The notes beneath the pieces are model-generated. The model was not told where the DNA came from, made no database searches, and saw nothing but the letters and a program-made list of their open reading frames with translations. A stretch of 61,447 nucleotides of DNA from positions 1 through 61,447 of the forward strand of contig JAFTJQ010000008.1 in the NCBI GenBank assembly GCA_017456285.1, given 5' to 3'. Source of the stretch: Lentisphaeria bacterium. GTDB taxonomy: Bacteria > Verrucomicrobiota > Lentisphaeria > Victivallales > Victivallaceae. This document shows positions 15,267-24,608 of this stretch, piece by piece; position 1 is the stretch's first letter; each line of letters begins with the position of its first letter. The position numbers and the translations under genes were made by a program.

Positions 15267-16553
15267 ATGAATATTGAAGATTTTAGAGTAGAAAAATTAG
15301 GCGAATGTAGAATTGATAACCCAATTCAAAAAGCAGATTTTATCGCAGATGAGAGTCGCGTAGCATATTCTTCCAATACTGTCGAATTGGCAAATTGCGT
15401 TCATTCAAATGAGGAAATTCCGAGCTTTGAAGCTGCCGGAATCCGTTCAAAAATTTTTCACGACCCAACTTGGAGCAAGGCGGCAATCATCACCGCAGGC
15501 GGTCTCTGCCCCGGTTTGAATCATGTGGTTAAATTCCTTACCAGAACGTTGAAAACTCAATACAAAGTACCGGTAGTTTACGGTATTCGCTACGGTTATC
15601 GCGGTTTGATTCCGTCATACCACTACGAACCGATGATTTTGACTGAAGAAAATGTGGACGATCTCCATGAAGCAGGCGGATCAGTTTTAGGTTCATCCAG
15701 AGGCCGTGAAGATGAGGTCGAAATGGTTGATACTCTCGTAAGAATGAATATCAATTTAGTTTTCTGTATCGGCGGCGACGGGACACTTCGCTGTGCTCAC
15801 GATGTTGCTAAAGAGGTGAAACGCCGTAAACTCGGAATCAGTGTGGTCGCTATTCCGAAAACCATTGATAATGATATTTGCTTTATTGATAAATCATTCG
15901 GATTTGAGACTGCGGTTTACTCGACAGGAACTTTTATTACTGCCGCTCACAATGAGGCGAAAGGTGCTTATAACGGTGTCGGCTTAATCAAAGTTATGGG
16001 GCGTGACAGCGGATTTATTGCGGCGTATTCGACTCTGGCAAACTCACACATCAACTATTGTTTAGTGCCTGAAGCACCGTTTATTCTGGACGGAGCAGGG
16101 CTGGATGCATTTTTGCCGAACTTGGAAAACCGCTTAAATAAAAAACATCACGCAGTAATCATTGTTGCAGAGGGGACAGGTCAGGACTTATTTAAAAATC
16201 AGGAACTCCGCAAAGATGCTTCAGGAAACATTCTCCACAATGATATCGGCGTATTTCTGAAAGACAAAATTAACGAGTATTTCAAGCAGAAAAATATCGA
16301 GGTCAATGTGAAGTATTTTGACCCGTCATACTTAATTCGCAGTTTGCCCGCTCGCGGAACTGATGCGGTTTTCTGTGCTATGCTCGCTCAAAATGCAGTT
16401 CACGCGGCAATGGCAGGCAGAACCGATATTGTCATCGGTCACTGGCACGACAGATTTACCCATGTGCCGATCAAACTTGCAACCCGTCAGCGTCGCAAAA
16501 TTGAACTCAACAGCCCCTTGTGGAATGCGGTAAAATCTGCAACTTGGCTGTAA
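15267..16553 (+). CDS. pfkA: 6-phosphofructokinase (plant/trypanosome/spirochaete-like group)
   Basis: A 428-residue phosphofructokinase phosphorylating fructose 6-phosphate in glycolysis. Motifs are IITAGGLCPGLNHVV (74-88), GGDGT (169-173) and PKTIDND (197-203, catalytic aspartate in TIDND), plus MGRDSGFIAAYS. By family rules a Gly in GGDGT favours ATP whereas Asp favours pyrophosphate, but the Lys of PKTIDN is often found in pyrophosphate users. The GGDGT plus PKTIDN combination is that of the long plant/trypanosomal ATP enzymes, so the phosphate donor is left open. The roughly 70-residue N-terminal extension also fits that group. Confidence 0.88.
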   Translation: MNIEDFRVEKLGECRIDNPIQKADFIADESRVAYSSNTVELANCVHSNEEIPSFEAAGIRSKIFHDPTWSKAAIITAGGLCPGLNHVVKFLTRTLKTQYKVPVVYGIRYGYRGLIPSYHYEPMILTEENVDDLHEAGGSVLGSSRGREDEVEMVDTLVRMNINLVFCIGGDGTLRCAHDVAKEVKRRKLGISVVAIPKTIDNDICFIDKSFGFETAVYSTGTFITAAHNEAKGAYNGVGLIKVMGRDSGFIAAYSTLANSHINYCLVPEAPFILDGAGLDAFLPNLENRLNKKHHAVIIVAEGTGQDLFKNQELRKDASGNILHNDIGVFLKDKINEYFKQKNIEVNVKYFDPSYLIRSLPARGTDAVFCAMLAQNAVHAAMAGRTDIVIGHWHDRFTHVPIKLATRQRRKIELNSPLWNAVKSATWL

Positions 16554-16571
16554 AACAGGACTTAAAAAACA

Positions 16572-18419
16572 GTGATAAAATCGAAGTATTTGAAAACTCT
16601 ATTATTTTCACTTCCCGGTGCATATCTGGCTCTTTGGTTAAGTCGGATTGCTCTGGAAATTGTAAATAATTCTCAATACTATTACGGGTTAATATTCTGT
16701 TTTATCTCACTTTTTATCGGTTATGCCGCAGGTTTGCTCGTAAGTAAACGCCATAAAAATTTATCATGGGAGAGTTTAACTCTGCTGGGGATAAGTTCTT
16801 TCTGCATAAACGAGATAAATTTGCTTGCCAAAATGGCAATTCTCGGTTTTGTCGGCGGTTTGATTTTCTACGGAATTATCAAAGAATACCGCAAATTTTT
16901 TGTCGGCGGTTTCATTATCGGCGGAGTTAGTTCATTTCTGCTGGGTGGCGACCTCTTTGTAAGTTACAGCAAGGCGGAACTTTTTATCGGGGGAATCGTT
17001 TTTCTCTATTCGCTCCGTGACATGAAAAAAGTGAAATTCAACTGGGTTTTAATCATTTTGAATACATTGCTTTTTGGTTTTTTTGTAACCAATTTTTTGC
17101 AAAACTACACCAACGAAAAAAACGCCGGCAATTCAAATATTTTAATCTCCAACACCGCTTTGGGTAAAGTGCGAACTAAAATCGGCGATAATCAGAATAT
17201 TCAAGTCTATGATCATCGCAATAATTTGATTGATTATCGAGATAACTACTTGCATAACAATAATTTAGTGCTTCCGTTGCTATTGCAGAGAAATGCTAAA
17301 AATTTACACCTTTTGTACATCGGGTACGCTCCGAGTCTGATGCCGATTGAAATTTTTAATTCCCCGCTGGTGGAGAAACTTGATGTGCTGTACTGGGGCG
17401 GAGTTGATATAAACAACAAAAAACCTAAACTCAATCACCGCTTTCCGGGAACGGAAATTCTGCGGGCATATTTTAATCAAAACAAACGTTACGATATAAT
17501 TATTATCGAGAATTTGCCGAGAGATGATTATATTGCCCAACGGATTTTTCTGCGTTATTCAAAAAAACTTCTCAAAGACAGCAAGGGCATTATTGCTTTC
17601 CCTGAATATTTGATGAGGACTTATGACGGCAGATATGTCAAGCCGTACCGTGACAATACACTTGTTTTTCTTACTAATGCGATTACCGAGGAGAATGGTA
17701 ATTTATTGAAAGAACGTTATTTGAATTTATTAAATTCATATCAGAGCAATACCCCCGAGGTTGATGCACTGCTTGATGAGGTCATCCCGGAACAATTCGT
17801 TATCCCTGAAGAGATAAGAGCAACTGAAGTTTCAGCTCAAAATACAATTAATTTGGAGCTTAATTCGAAAGTTATCAAATTAACTTTGCTCTGTGTTTTG
17901 ATAGCCTATTTGATATTCAGAATCTTCTGCTCCAGACACAAAGACAATAATTACCTGTTCTATGGGTTCGAAAATGGCTATTCTATGCTGGTAATAAGTT
18001 TAAGCGTGATTGTGATGATTGCAGAATATCGTTTGGTTTATTGGTTTTTTGCCCCGGCGTTGTTAAGTTTATTGGGATTGCTGATGATTAGTTACCGCTC
18101 GAAAACCTTTGAATTTTGCTGCAACCTCTCATTGACGTGGGTTTTTGCTTATTTGTTGATTCCGGAATTGATTTTGACTTTGCAGCCATTTGTTTTCCTG
18201 CTGCCCTTTTGGGTGCTGTCGCTGATGACCGCAGGCAATACAATCAAGGACATCGGCAATCGGACGAATATAATTGATGCAAATATTCCGAGATATTGCA
18301 CATTGTTAGGGGTATTTGTCGGCTTACTATTGATGATTTTATGTCGTGACAATGCGATATTTCCCTATCTGATTTATGGTGCAATGCTTTTCAGAGTGAT
18401 GTATTTATTAAAAATTTAA
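16572..18419 (+). CDS. Membrane protein with degenerate spermidine-synthase-like domain
   Basis: A 615-residue protein. About six hydrophobic segments span residues 5-175 (for example YYYGLIFCFISLFIGYAAGL) and a second set spans about 435-615. Between them, residues about 190-400 resemble a SpeE/spermine-synthase Rossmann domain. IQVYDHRNNLIDYRDNY matches the start of the domain, LHLLYIGYAPSLMPIEIF matches the nucleotide-binding strand-loop but lacks the GGGDG pattern, and RYDIIIIENLPRD matches the YDxIIxDxxxP strand. The key glycines and acidic residues are changed, so activity is doubtful. The GTG start lies 18 bases after the phosphofructokinase stop with AGGAC upstream. TM-SpeE-TM proteins are known, but their role is unclear. 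Confidence 0.6.
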   Translation: MIKSKYLKTLLFSLPGAYLALWLSRIALEIVNNSQYYYGLIFCFISLFIGYAAGLLVSKRHKNLSWESLTLLGISSFCINEINLLAKMAILGFVGGLIFYGIIKEYRKFFVGGFIIGGVSSFLLGGDLFVSYSKAELFIGGIVFLYSLRDMKKVKFNWVLIILNTLLFGFFVTNFLQNYTNEKNAGNSNILISNTALGKVRTKIGDNQNIQVYDHRNNLIDYRDNYLHNNNLVLPLLLQRNAKNLHLLYIGYAPSLMPIEIFNSPLVEKLDVLYWGGVDINNKKPKLNHRFPGTEILRAYFNQNKRYDIIIIENLPRDDYIAQRIFLRYSKKLLKDSKGIIAFPEYLMRTYDGRYVKPYRDNTLVFLTNAITEENGNLLKERYLNLLNSYQSNTPEVDALLDEVIPEQFVIPEEIRATEVSAQNTINLELNSKVIKLTLLCVLIAYLIFRIFCSRHKDNNYLFYGFENGYSMLVISLSVIVMIAEYRLVYWFFAPALLSLLGLLMISYRSKTFEFCCNLSLTWVFAYLLIPELILTLQPFVFLLPFWVLSLMTAGNTIKDIGNRTNIIDANIPRYCTLLGVFVGLLLMILCRDNAIFPYLIYGAMLFRVMYLLKI

Positions 18420-18440
18420 TGATATAGTTCTATTATGCTA

Positions 18441-18468
18441 TTGATTTTTTGAAAAAGTGTTTTATATT
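18441..18468 (+). promoter_or_regulatory. Predicted promoter of the plsC-lptD-rsmB group
   Basis: TTGATT (18441-18446), 16 bp, TATATT (18463-18468), about 66 bases before the acyltransferase start. Confidence 0.6.
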
Positions 18469-18534
18469 ATGTAAAGGTGTGTTTTTGTACACAGGTAAAA
18501 AGAGCGAAATAGGTAACGGATAGCAGGTGATATT

Positions 18535-19335
18535 ATGGAATTTGTTACTAATAATATATTTAAGGAAGATACTTACGATACTCCGGAGGGGCGTCGTTCA
18601 TGGTTTAATAAATTAATGGGCGGTTGTCGTTTTGACTTTTACCGCCGCAATTTCTGGGTTTTTATCAAAACCGGTACCGTGGCTAAATTCGGCAGACTTG
18701 ACGCTCAAAATCAAGTCAAATTCTCTACTCAAAACATCATTGCCACCGAGCGTTGCGGGGGCAAAATTCACTTGAGAAACCTGAATAAATTAAGAGCCTT
18801 GAACGGCAAAACAGTGGTTTTTGTAAGTAATCACATGAGTTTGCTTGAGACCGGAATTGTCCATGCTTTTATTCGTCCGCATGTTGACTTCTCCTTTGTG
18901 GTCAAAGAATCTTTGCTTCGAGTTCCCTTTTTCGGCAACATCCTGCGTGCCATGAATGCAGTCGGTGTCGCTCGCCAAAACCCCAGAGAGGATTTGAAAA
19001 AAGTTTTAACTGACGGAGTGGAAGTATTGAAAATGGGCCGTTCCATGATTATTTTCCCCCAGTCGACTCGCAGTGAGAACTTCAGTCCCGAAGAGTTTAA
19101 TAGCATCGGAGTTAAACTTGCCAAGTCAGCAGGAGTCCCGGTGGTGCCGATGGCGCTTAAAACTAATTTCGTAAAAACCGGTAAAAAATTCCGTGATTTA
19201 GGGCCGGTGGATATAAATGAAGAGATTTATTTTGATTTCGGTGATCCGATTGAGGTGACAGGAAACGGCAAAGAGGCACAACAGCAAGTTATTGATTTCA
19301 TCCAAAGCCGTTTGGATGAGTGGTGCAAAAAATAA
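18535..19335 (+). CDS. plsC: 1-acylglycerol-3-phosphate acyltransferase family protein
   Basis: A 266-residue LPLAT-superfamily acyltransferase likely acylating a lysophospholipid or related lipid at the inner membrane. The catalytic block reads VFVSNHMSLLET: H100 is followed four residues later by Glu (E105) instead of the usual Asp of HX4D. The second block is the FFGNILRAMNAVGVAR segment and the third is IIFPQSTRS, in place of FPEGTRS. These matched substitutions mark a separate subfamily rather than a decayed gene. No transmembrane segment is obvious. The next gene is lptD, 33 bases on, so an envelope role is likely; the lipid substrate is unknown. Confidence 0.8.
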   Translation: MEFVTNNIFKEDTYDTPEGRRSWFNKLMGGCRFDFYRRNFWVFIKTGTVAKFGRLDAQNQVKFSTQNIIATERCGGKIHLRNLNKLRALNGKTVVFVSNHMSLLETGIVHAFIRPHVDFSFVVKESLLRVPFFGNILRAMNAVGVARQNPREDLKKVLTDGVEVLKMGRSMIIFPQSTRSENFSPEEFNSIGVKLAKSAGVPVVPMALKTNFVKTGKKFRDLGPVDINEEIYFDFGDPIEVTGNGKEAQQQVIDFIQSRLDEWCKK

Positions 19336-19368
19336 GTGAAATTAAGTGATTTTTAGAGAGATAAATCA

Positions 19369-21981
19369 GTGAAAAATTTAATTACAATTTTTTTGATTCT
19401 GTTAATCGGTATCTTTATTCCGATGCAGTTCTGCGAAGTTGCGGCAAAGGATATTAATACCGATGCCGCTAATGATGACTTGCAGAATATCTCCGCAGAT
19501 AAGTGGACTTGGATCGGCAATAATATTATCCTTGAGGGTAATGTTCACTTGAGCAGTAAAAATTTGAATATCCAAGCTGATAAAGTAATTATCAATACTG
19601 AAAATCATGGTTTTGAAACTTTCGGCGACACCCTTTTGCTGACCAGAAAAAATGAGATTACCACCCTCAATTGTGATGAATTGGCTCGACTTAAGCAGAT
19701 GGCTGATGTCAAAGTCGATTTGCTCGGAGTAACATTTGATAACTTCGGTAATCCTGCTTTGAAAGCAAGCGTTTACTACCTCAATGACAAAATGAATGCA
19801 ACCAAAGTTCTCGGAAATCTCAAGTCAGGATATTTGAGATTTGAAAATGCCGAGTGCGTTGCGGGTTCTTTCACCTTTACTGCCGAAAGCGGAGTTAGGA
19901 AAGCCGACGGAAATATGACGCTCAAAGGTGCGGAAATAAGCACTTGCGAATATTTGCCAGAGGATAAAGCCCATTACTCCATGGCGGCATCAGAAATTAA
20001 CCTCTATACCTATCAAAATAATGGCTACGATATGGCAAACTATGATTTCAGTATCGGTCAGCATGCGATTCATGCCAATAATGCTTTATTAAAAATTTAT
20101 GACATCCCGATTTTCTGGCTGCCTGCTTTCTATAAACCCAAAGACGAAAGTCCGGGACTTTTTGATTTCAGTGTAGGATACAATAGCGATTGGGGTGTAT
20201 TTGTTTCGCTTTTTAAGAAAATTCAAATTACCGATTACCCCTATTCTTCAATTAACTTGCTCGCTGATTACTATTCTGAACGCGGTTTCGGGTACGGTGC
20301 CAATGTGGAGATTAAAACCGAAAATTCAAAAACTGAACTTTTTATGTACGGAATCTATGATATGGATCCGATTCAGGATGAGGATATGCTCAACTTGCGT
20401 TTTGATATTCCCCATTGGCGTTACGATGTACGTTTAACTAATGTCAGCCACCTGACTAATCGATTGGACTTAAGGGCGAATGTGGAATTTTTGAGCGATC
20501 TATTCTTCCGTGATGATTTCTTTCACATGGAGTACAAAAATAATCCGGAACCTGCCAGTTATGTTGCTTTGGAACAGCAGTTTGACTACCTTACTATGTC
20601 GCTTTACCTCAAAATGCAGACAAATGATTTCTTAACTACCTCACAGCGATTGCCCGAATTCCGTATCGATGTGCCGAGAGTGGAAATTTTTAATACCAAT
20701 TTGTACTATCAGGGTGAACACAGCATTAACTACTCAATTATGAATTGGCGTAATTTTGATAAGCCGCGACGTGTCTATAACTTCACTGATGTCGATAATT
20801 ATGATACCATGCGTTTAGATACCGTCAATTTCCTTTACTTTCCGATTAATCTTGGATTCCTCAACATTATCCCCAGAGCAGGGGTACGCATGACGGTTTA
20901 CAGCGACACTTCTGATACCGCAGTAAGCAGTTATGACCTTAATAATATGTTTCTCGCCGATAGTCCGTACGAAAATTATCCGGCAAATGTGGTTAATTAT
21001 ACCCCCGGAGGCGGTGCGAAAGTGCGATTCCTCGGCGAATTCGGGGTGGAAGCAAATACCAAAATTCACGGCACTTTTAATAACGTGCGAAGCGATTTCT
21101 TCCGACTTGACGGCTTGCGTCACATCATGGTGCCGTATGTGAACTACACCTACATTACTCCGAGTAACGTCGATCGTGACAATATCTATTATTTTGACGA
21201 TATTGACCGTATCGATGAGCAGCATTTCTTCCGTATCGGTGTGAAAAATCGCTTGCAGACCCGCAGCAACAACCGCTTGATTAATACCTTTGAAATGGAA
21301 AATTATATAACTCTCTTTTTGAATAAAGAAGAGGAGTTTCACCGGGTCGGCGACTTCGCAACGAAATTGACCGCCAGCCCGATCAAGGGTTTGACCATCA
21401 GCACCCTTTTCAGCATCAATTTGGGCGGAGAAAATGATTACGGTCGAGGTCCGTCATTCCGTAATAGCAAGATTGTTGAGCGTAAAGGAATCACCGGCAG
21501 TTGGTTAAACCGCTGGACATTGGATATTACCTATGAGCCGATCAAAGACTTCATCTTTACTTTGGGCTATGTCTATAATGACAGTTACGCCGATAGAAGC
21601 GTCTATTCAATGGGAAGTCATCTCTCTGAAATTATGTCGGGAAGTGCTTTCGATAAATTCTACAATATGCGTATTCAGGCGATTCGTGCCGGTATCGGTA
21701 TCCCATTAAGTAAAGACCGCCGAACCCGCTTGGCATACCAAATTCGCTACGACTTCGAAGAAGGATTTGTCAGCAATCAGCGAATCGGATTTATCCACAC
21801 TCTCCATTGCTGGGAATTTGCAGTATTTTTTGCCCAGACAACCAGTTGGGATGATGAGGAGAAACAAAATGATTACTCTGTCTCATTCACTGCTACTCTC
21901 AAGGGCGTAGTTAATCCATTGCAGGAAGCCAGAGGAGAGATGCCTGATTTATTCCGTATCGGCACAGGTGATTTGAATTAA
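19369..21981 (+). CDS. lptD: LPS-assembly outer-membrane protein LptD
   Basis: An 870-residue outer-membrane protein that inserts lipopolysaccharide into the outer leaflet. A signal peptide covers residues 1-27 (LITIFLILLIGIFIPMQ). An OstA/LptA-like jellyroll domain follows to about 200 (NNIILEGNVHLSSKNLNIQA). The rest is a beta-barrel of alternating aromatic/polar strands, with the FWLPAFYKPKDESPGLFDF segment typical of LptD near 245-265. The start is GTG. Its presence implies a lipopolysaccharide-bearing outer membrane. The stop overlaps the rsmB start by one base. An LptE partner is not adjacent. Confidence 0.85.
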   Translation: MKNLITIFLILLIGIFIPMQFCEVAAKDINTDAANDDLQNISADKWTWIGNNIILEGNVHLSSKNLNIQADKVIINTENHGFETFGDTLLLTRKNEITTLNCDELARLKQMADVKVDLLGVTFDNFGNPALKASVYYLNDKMNATKVLGNLKSGYLRFENAECVAGSFTFTAESGVRKADGNMTLKGAEISTCEYLPEDKAHYSMAASEINLYTYQNNGYDMANYDFSIGQHAIHANNALLKIYDIPIFWLPAFYKPKDESPGLFDFSVGYNSDWGVFVSLFKKIQITDYPYSSINLLADYYSERGFGYGANVEIKTENSKTELFMYGIYDMDPIQDEDMLNLRFDIPHWRYDVRLTNVSHLTNRLDLRANVEFLSDLFFRDDFFHMEYKNNPEPASYVALEQQFDYLTMSLYLKMQTNDFLTTSQRLPEFRIDVPRVEIFNTNLYYQGEHSINYSIMNWRNFDKPRRVYNFTDVDNYDTMRLDTVNFLYFPINLGFLNIIPRAGVRMTVYSDTSDTAVSSYDLNNMFLADSPYENYPANVVNYTPGGGAKVRFLGEFGVEANTKIHGTFNNVRSDFFRLDGLRHIMVPYVNYTYITPSNVDRDNIYYFDDIDRIDEQHFFRIGVKNRLQTRSNNRLINTFEMENYITLFLNKEEEFHRVGDFATKLTASPIKGLTISTLFSINLGGENDYGRGPSFRNSKIVERKGITGSWLNRWTLDITYEPIKDFIFTLGYVYNDSYADRSVYSMGSHLSEIMSGSAFDKFYNMRIQAIRAGIGIPLSKDRRTRLAYQIRYDFEEGFVSNQRIGFIHTLHCWEFAVFFAQTTSWDDEEKQNDYSVSFTATLKGVVNPLQEARGEMPDLFRIGTGDLN

Positions 21982-23234
21982 TGCAATTTATGAAAAAGGT
22001 CGCCACTAAATCAACCGAAACAGTTTTTCCGATTATTCGAGAAGCACTTAAGGGGTTAAATGAAATTAATCGGCAGAATATCTCTTTGGATGATTTTCTG
22101 GACTTCAAACTCGAAAATAAAAATTTGCGTAAAACCTTGTCGCACTTGTTTTTAGCCTATTTCAGACATCGGCAGGCAATTGAAAACTTTTTAGCTGAGA
22201 ATTTAAGCAAAATCAATAAAAGTACCTCGGAATTTCTTTCAATTGCTATTGCTCATATCAAATACCAAAATGGAATCGCTCCGGAATCCGCAATCAATGC
22301 ATGGGTGGAATTCAGCAAAAAAAAGTATTCTATCGGCTTTTCAAAACTGGTTAATGCAGTTCTTCGTAAGGCATTAAATGCAAACGAGTTAGAAAAAGTG
22401 CTGCTCCCGGATAATGTAAAAAGTCATTGGGAAAAAAGTTTCGGCAGTGAGTTTGTCGAGAAGATGACGCAACTTTACGGTGAATACGCCCCATTTTGCT
22501 TCCGAAGTGCCTTGAATTTTGCATTGCCGGAGGAGTTTCTAACTGCTATCAGAGGTGAAGCAATCGAGGTTAAAAACAGTATTTTCAAGTGGTATAAAGC
22601 CGAAAATATCAAAGAGTTACTCCAAAGTTATTACCTCAAAGATGGGAGAATTTACATTCAAGATATTGCTACCGGGTTTGCAACAACTCTGCTTGCAGAA
22701 TATTGCAAAAAAGCAACGAATTTGATTGATTTGTGCGGAGCCCCCGGGGGAAAAGCAATCATGGCAAGTGAGATTTTTGACAATCAAATCGCGATGACTA
22801 TCCTTGATAAATCAGCGAAACGTCAGAAATTGACCGAAGAAAATTTGAAAATTCGCAATTTGCAGGCAAAAGTTTTAACCGCCGATGCCGCCAAGTTTGA
22901 AAGTGCGGAAAAATATGATATTATCATCGCTGATGTTCCATGTTCAAATAGCGGAGTTTTCCGCAAACGCCCCGACGCTTTGTGGCGATTAAACGACCGC
23001 ACTATTGCTGAAATGGCAAAAATTCAGAGTGAAATTTTGGATAATGCAGCTTGGTTGTGTGCAGATAATGGCTTTATCCTCTATAGTACATGCAGTATTG
23101 AGAGTTGTGAAGATGGTGAACAGGTGCAAAATTTTCTCAAAAGACATCCGCAATTCAGTTTGCTCCGAGAGAATTTGAATTTGCCTAATTCTATTACTGA
23201 CGGTGCTTACGCCGCTATTTTGCAAAAAAAGTGA
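21981..23234 (+). CDS. rsmB: 16S rRNA m5C methyltransferase (RsmB/Sun family)
   Basis: A 417-residue NOL1/NOP2/Sun methyltransferase. Residues about 5-150 form a NusB-like RNA-binding helical domain. The SAM-binding motif is DLCGAPGGKAIMAS near 250. The two active cysteines are in DVPCSNSGVFRKRPD and YSTCSIESCEDGEQV. From family knowledge it methylates 16S rRNA C967. A second ATG nine bases downstream is an alternative start. Sharing an operon end with lptD is probably positional. Confidence 0.88.
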   Translation: MQFMKKVATKSTETVFPIIREALKGLNEINRQNISLDDFLDFKLENKNLRKTLSHLFLAYFRHRQAIENFLAENLSKINKSTSEFLSIAIAHIKYQNGIAPESAINAWVEFSKKKYSIGFSKLVNAVLRKALNANELEKVLLPDNVKSHWEKSFGSEFVEKMTQLYGEYAPFCFRSALNFALPEEFLTAIRGEAIEVKNSIFKWYKAENIKELLQSYYLKDGRIYIQDIATGFATTLLAEYCKKATNLIDLCGAPGGKAIMASEIFDNQIAMTILDKSAKRQKLTEENLKIRNLQAKVLTADAAKFESAEKYDIIIADVPCSNSGVFRKRPDALWRLNDRTIAEMAKIQSEILDNAAWLCADNGFILYSTCSIESCEDGEQVQNFLKRHPQFSLLRENLNLPNSITDGAYAAILQKK

Positions 23235-23310
23235 CCGCCAACGGACACGCCATGTATCCATGCATCCGGTCATCCATGCCGCCATACACTTTTATGGGAT
23301 ATTTCGAGAC

Positions 23311-23365
23311 TTTTTTGAAAAAAATTTTGAAAAAAATTTGAAAATTCATTAAAAGCGGTTATATT
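23311..23365 (+). promoter_or_regulatory. infC operon promoter with phased A-tracts
   Basis: TTGAAA (23338-23343), 16 bp, TATATT (23360-23365). Directly upstream, three GAAAA-type A-tracts begin at 23317, 23329 and 23340, spaced about one helical turn. This predicts curved DNA or an UP-like element, suiting a strong ribosomal promoter. Confidence 0.6.
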
Positions 23366-23396
23366 ATTGGAAGTGCACTTAATTTAAGGTGTTGGT

Positions 23397-23415
23397 ATAT
23401 CGCAATTTGCGGTAT
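23397..23415 (+). promoter_or_regulatory. Leader hairpin upstream of infC
   Basis: ATATCGCA (23397-23404) pairs with TGCGGTAT (23408-23415), eight pairs with one G-U and a three-base loop, 31 bases before the start codon. It could take part in feedback control of the IF3-L35-L20 operon, as leader structures do in other bacteria. This is inference. Confidence 0.35.
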
Positions 23416-23446
23416 GAAACAAGAAAATTAACAGTGGAGGCTTATT

Positions 23447-23959
23447 ATAGCTAAGTTATTAAAACCTAATGACAGGACCTTTACTGCTACTGAGGTGCGA
23501 TTGATCAGTGCAGAGGGTGAGCAGCTCGGCGTGGTTGCTATCGACCGTGCCCGCGAATTGGCAGAAGAGGCAGGATTGGATTTGGTTGCCGTTTCTGAAA
23601 AAACTGATCCGCCGGTCGTGCGAATTATGAACTTCGGGAAACTTCAGTATGAGCAGAAGAAAAATCTGAAGAACCAAAAGAAAAATAATGTCGCTCAAAA
23701 AGTGAAAGAAGTCAAATTTCATGTCACTATCGATAAACATGATTATGACTTGAAAATTAAACGCGGGATTGAATTCATGGAGAAAGGCTGTCGCTTGAAG
23801 GTTACTTTAGCTCTTCGCGGTCGTGAAATGGCACACCAGAATTTAGCCTTTGAATTAATGCAGAATGTGGTAGCTGAATTGAGCGCTTACGGCGATCCGG
23901 ACGGAACTCCGAAATTGCTGGGCAGAAACATTTCAGTTAATTTTGCTCCTAAAGCGTAG
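23447..23959 (+). CDS. infC: Translation initiation factor IF-3 (non-canonical start)
   Basis: IF3 of about 170 residues, needed to select start codons on the 30S subunit. Reading upstream of the first GTG (23495), homology continues in frame (AKLLKPNDRTFTATEVRLIS). The only start signal is ATA at 23447, or ATT at 23444, behind GGAGG at 23436-23440. Spacing (6 bases) favours ATA, whereas ATT is the classic IF3 start. No ATG, GTG or TTG exists between. Rare starts here let IF3 repress its own synthesis, as in E. coli. Domain hallmarks are DPPVVRIMNFGKLQYE, FHVTIDKHDY and LRGREMAHQ. Confidence 0.9.
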   Translation: MAKLLKPNDRTFTATEVRLISAEGEQLGVVAIDRARELAEEAGLDLVAVSEKTDPPVVRIMNFGKLQYEQKKNLKNQKKNNVAQKVKEVKFHVTIDKHDYDLKIKRGIEFMEKGCRLKVTLALRGREMAHQNLAFELMQNVVAELSAYGDPDGTPKLLGRNISVNFAPKA

Positions 23960-24040
23960 GAGCTACGGAGTTGGTTGGCTGGCGTCGGCCGCCTGTCTCC
24001 CGAAATAGTTAAACTTTAATAACAAAAAGGAAAACAAACG

Positions 24041-24241
24041 ATGCCGAAATTAAAAACCAGAAAATGTGCCGCAAAGCGGCTCAAAATGACCGGAACCGGA
24101 AAGTTCCGTCACAACAAAGCAGGTGCTAGACACATCTTAACAAAGAAAAGTTCTAAGCGTAAACGCCGTCTCAGACAGGACGGAGCAGTATCAAGTGCAG
24201 AAAGCCGTCGTATCAAAGCAGCTTTGCCCTATGGACTTTAA
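24041..24241 (+). CDS. rpmI: 50S ribosomal protein L35
   Basis: A 66-residue basic protein starting MPKLKTRKCAAKRLKMTGTG with the conserved KFRHNKAGARHIL segment and a long basic run (KSSKRKRRLR). It lies in the universal infC-rpmI-rplT order, 81 bases after infC and 19 before rplT. The terminal YGL is typical of this family. Confidence 0.97.
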   Translation: MPKLKTRKCAAKRLKMTGTGKFRHNKAGARHILTKKSSKRKRRLRQDGAVSSAESRRIKAALPYGL

Positions 24242-24260
24242 TTGGTAAGGAGTAACTAAA

Positions 24261-24608
24261 ATGAGAGTAACTTGTGCAGTAGCATCCAGAAAACGTCGTA
24301 AAAGAGTATTAGAGCGCGCCAAAGGTTTTTATGGTGCAAGCAGTAAACAGATCCGTACAGTATATGACGCAGTCGACAAGGCAGGCGTACATTCATACAA
24401 AGGTCGTAAGCAGAAGAAACAGCAGTATCGTGGTCTTTGGATCATTCGTATCAATGCTGCATGCCGCGAACTCGGTGTAAATTACAGCACTTTTATGAAC
24501 GGTATCAAAAAAGCCAATATCGAACTTAACCGCAAGGTTCTCGCTGATTTGGCTGTTAATGAACCGCAAGAATTCAAAGCTTTGGTTGAAAAAGTAACCC
24601 AGGCTTAA
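24261..24608 (+). CDS. rplT: 50S ribosomal protein L20
   Basis: A 115-residue protein with family segments [40 protein letters not shown] and [25 protein letters not shown]. It binds 23S rRNA early in 50S assembly and, in other bacteria, represses its own operon by binding the leader. The ATG is preceded by TAAGGAGTAACTAAA. Confidence 0.97.
   Translation: MRVTCAVASRKRRKRVLERAKGFYGASSKQIRTVYDAVDKAGVHSYKGRKQKKQQYRGLWIIRINAACRELGVNYSTFMNGIKKANIELNRKVLADLAVNEPQEFKALVEKVTQA

Noticed and set aside
20815-21342. A 175-residue minus-strand frame opposite lptD
   Set aside because: It is antisense to a well-supported gene and its histidine/isoleucine-rich content mirrors lptD codons.
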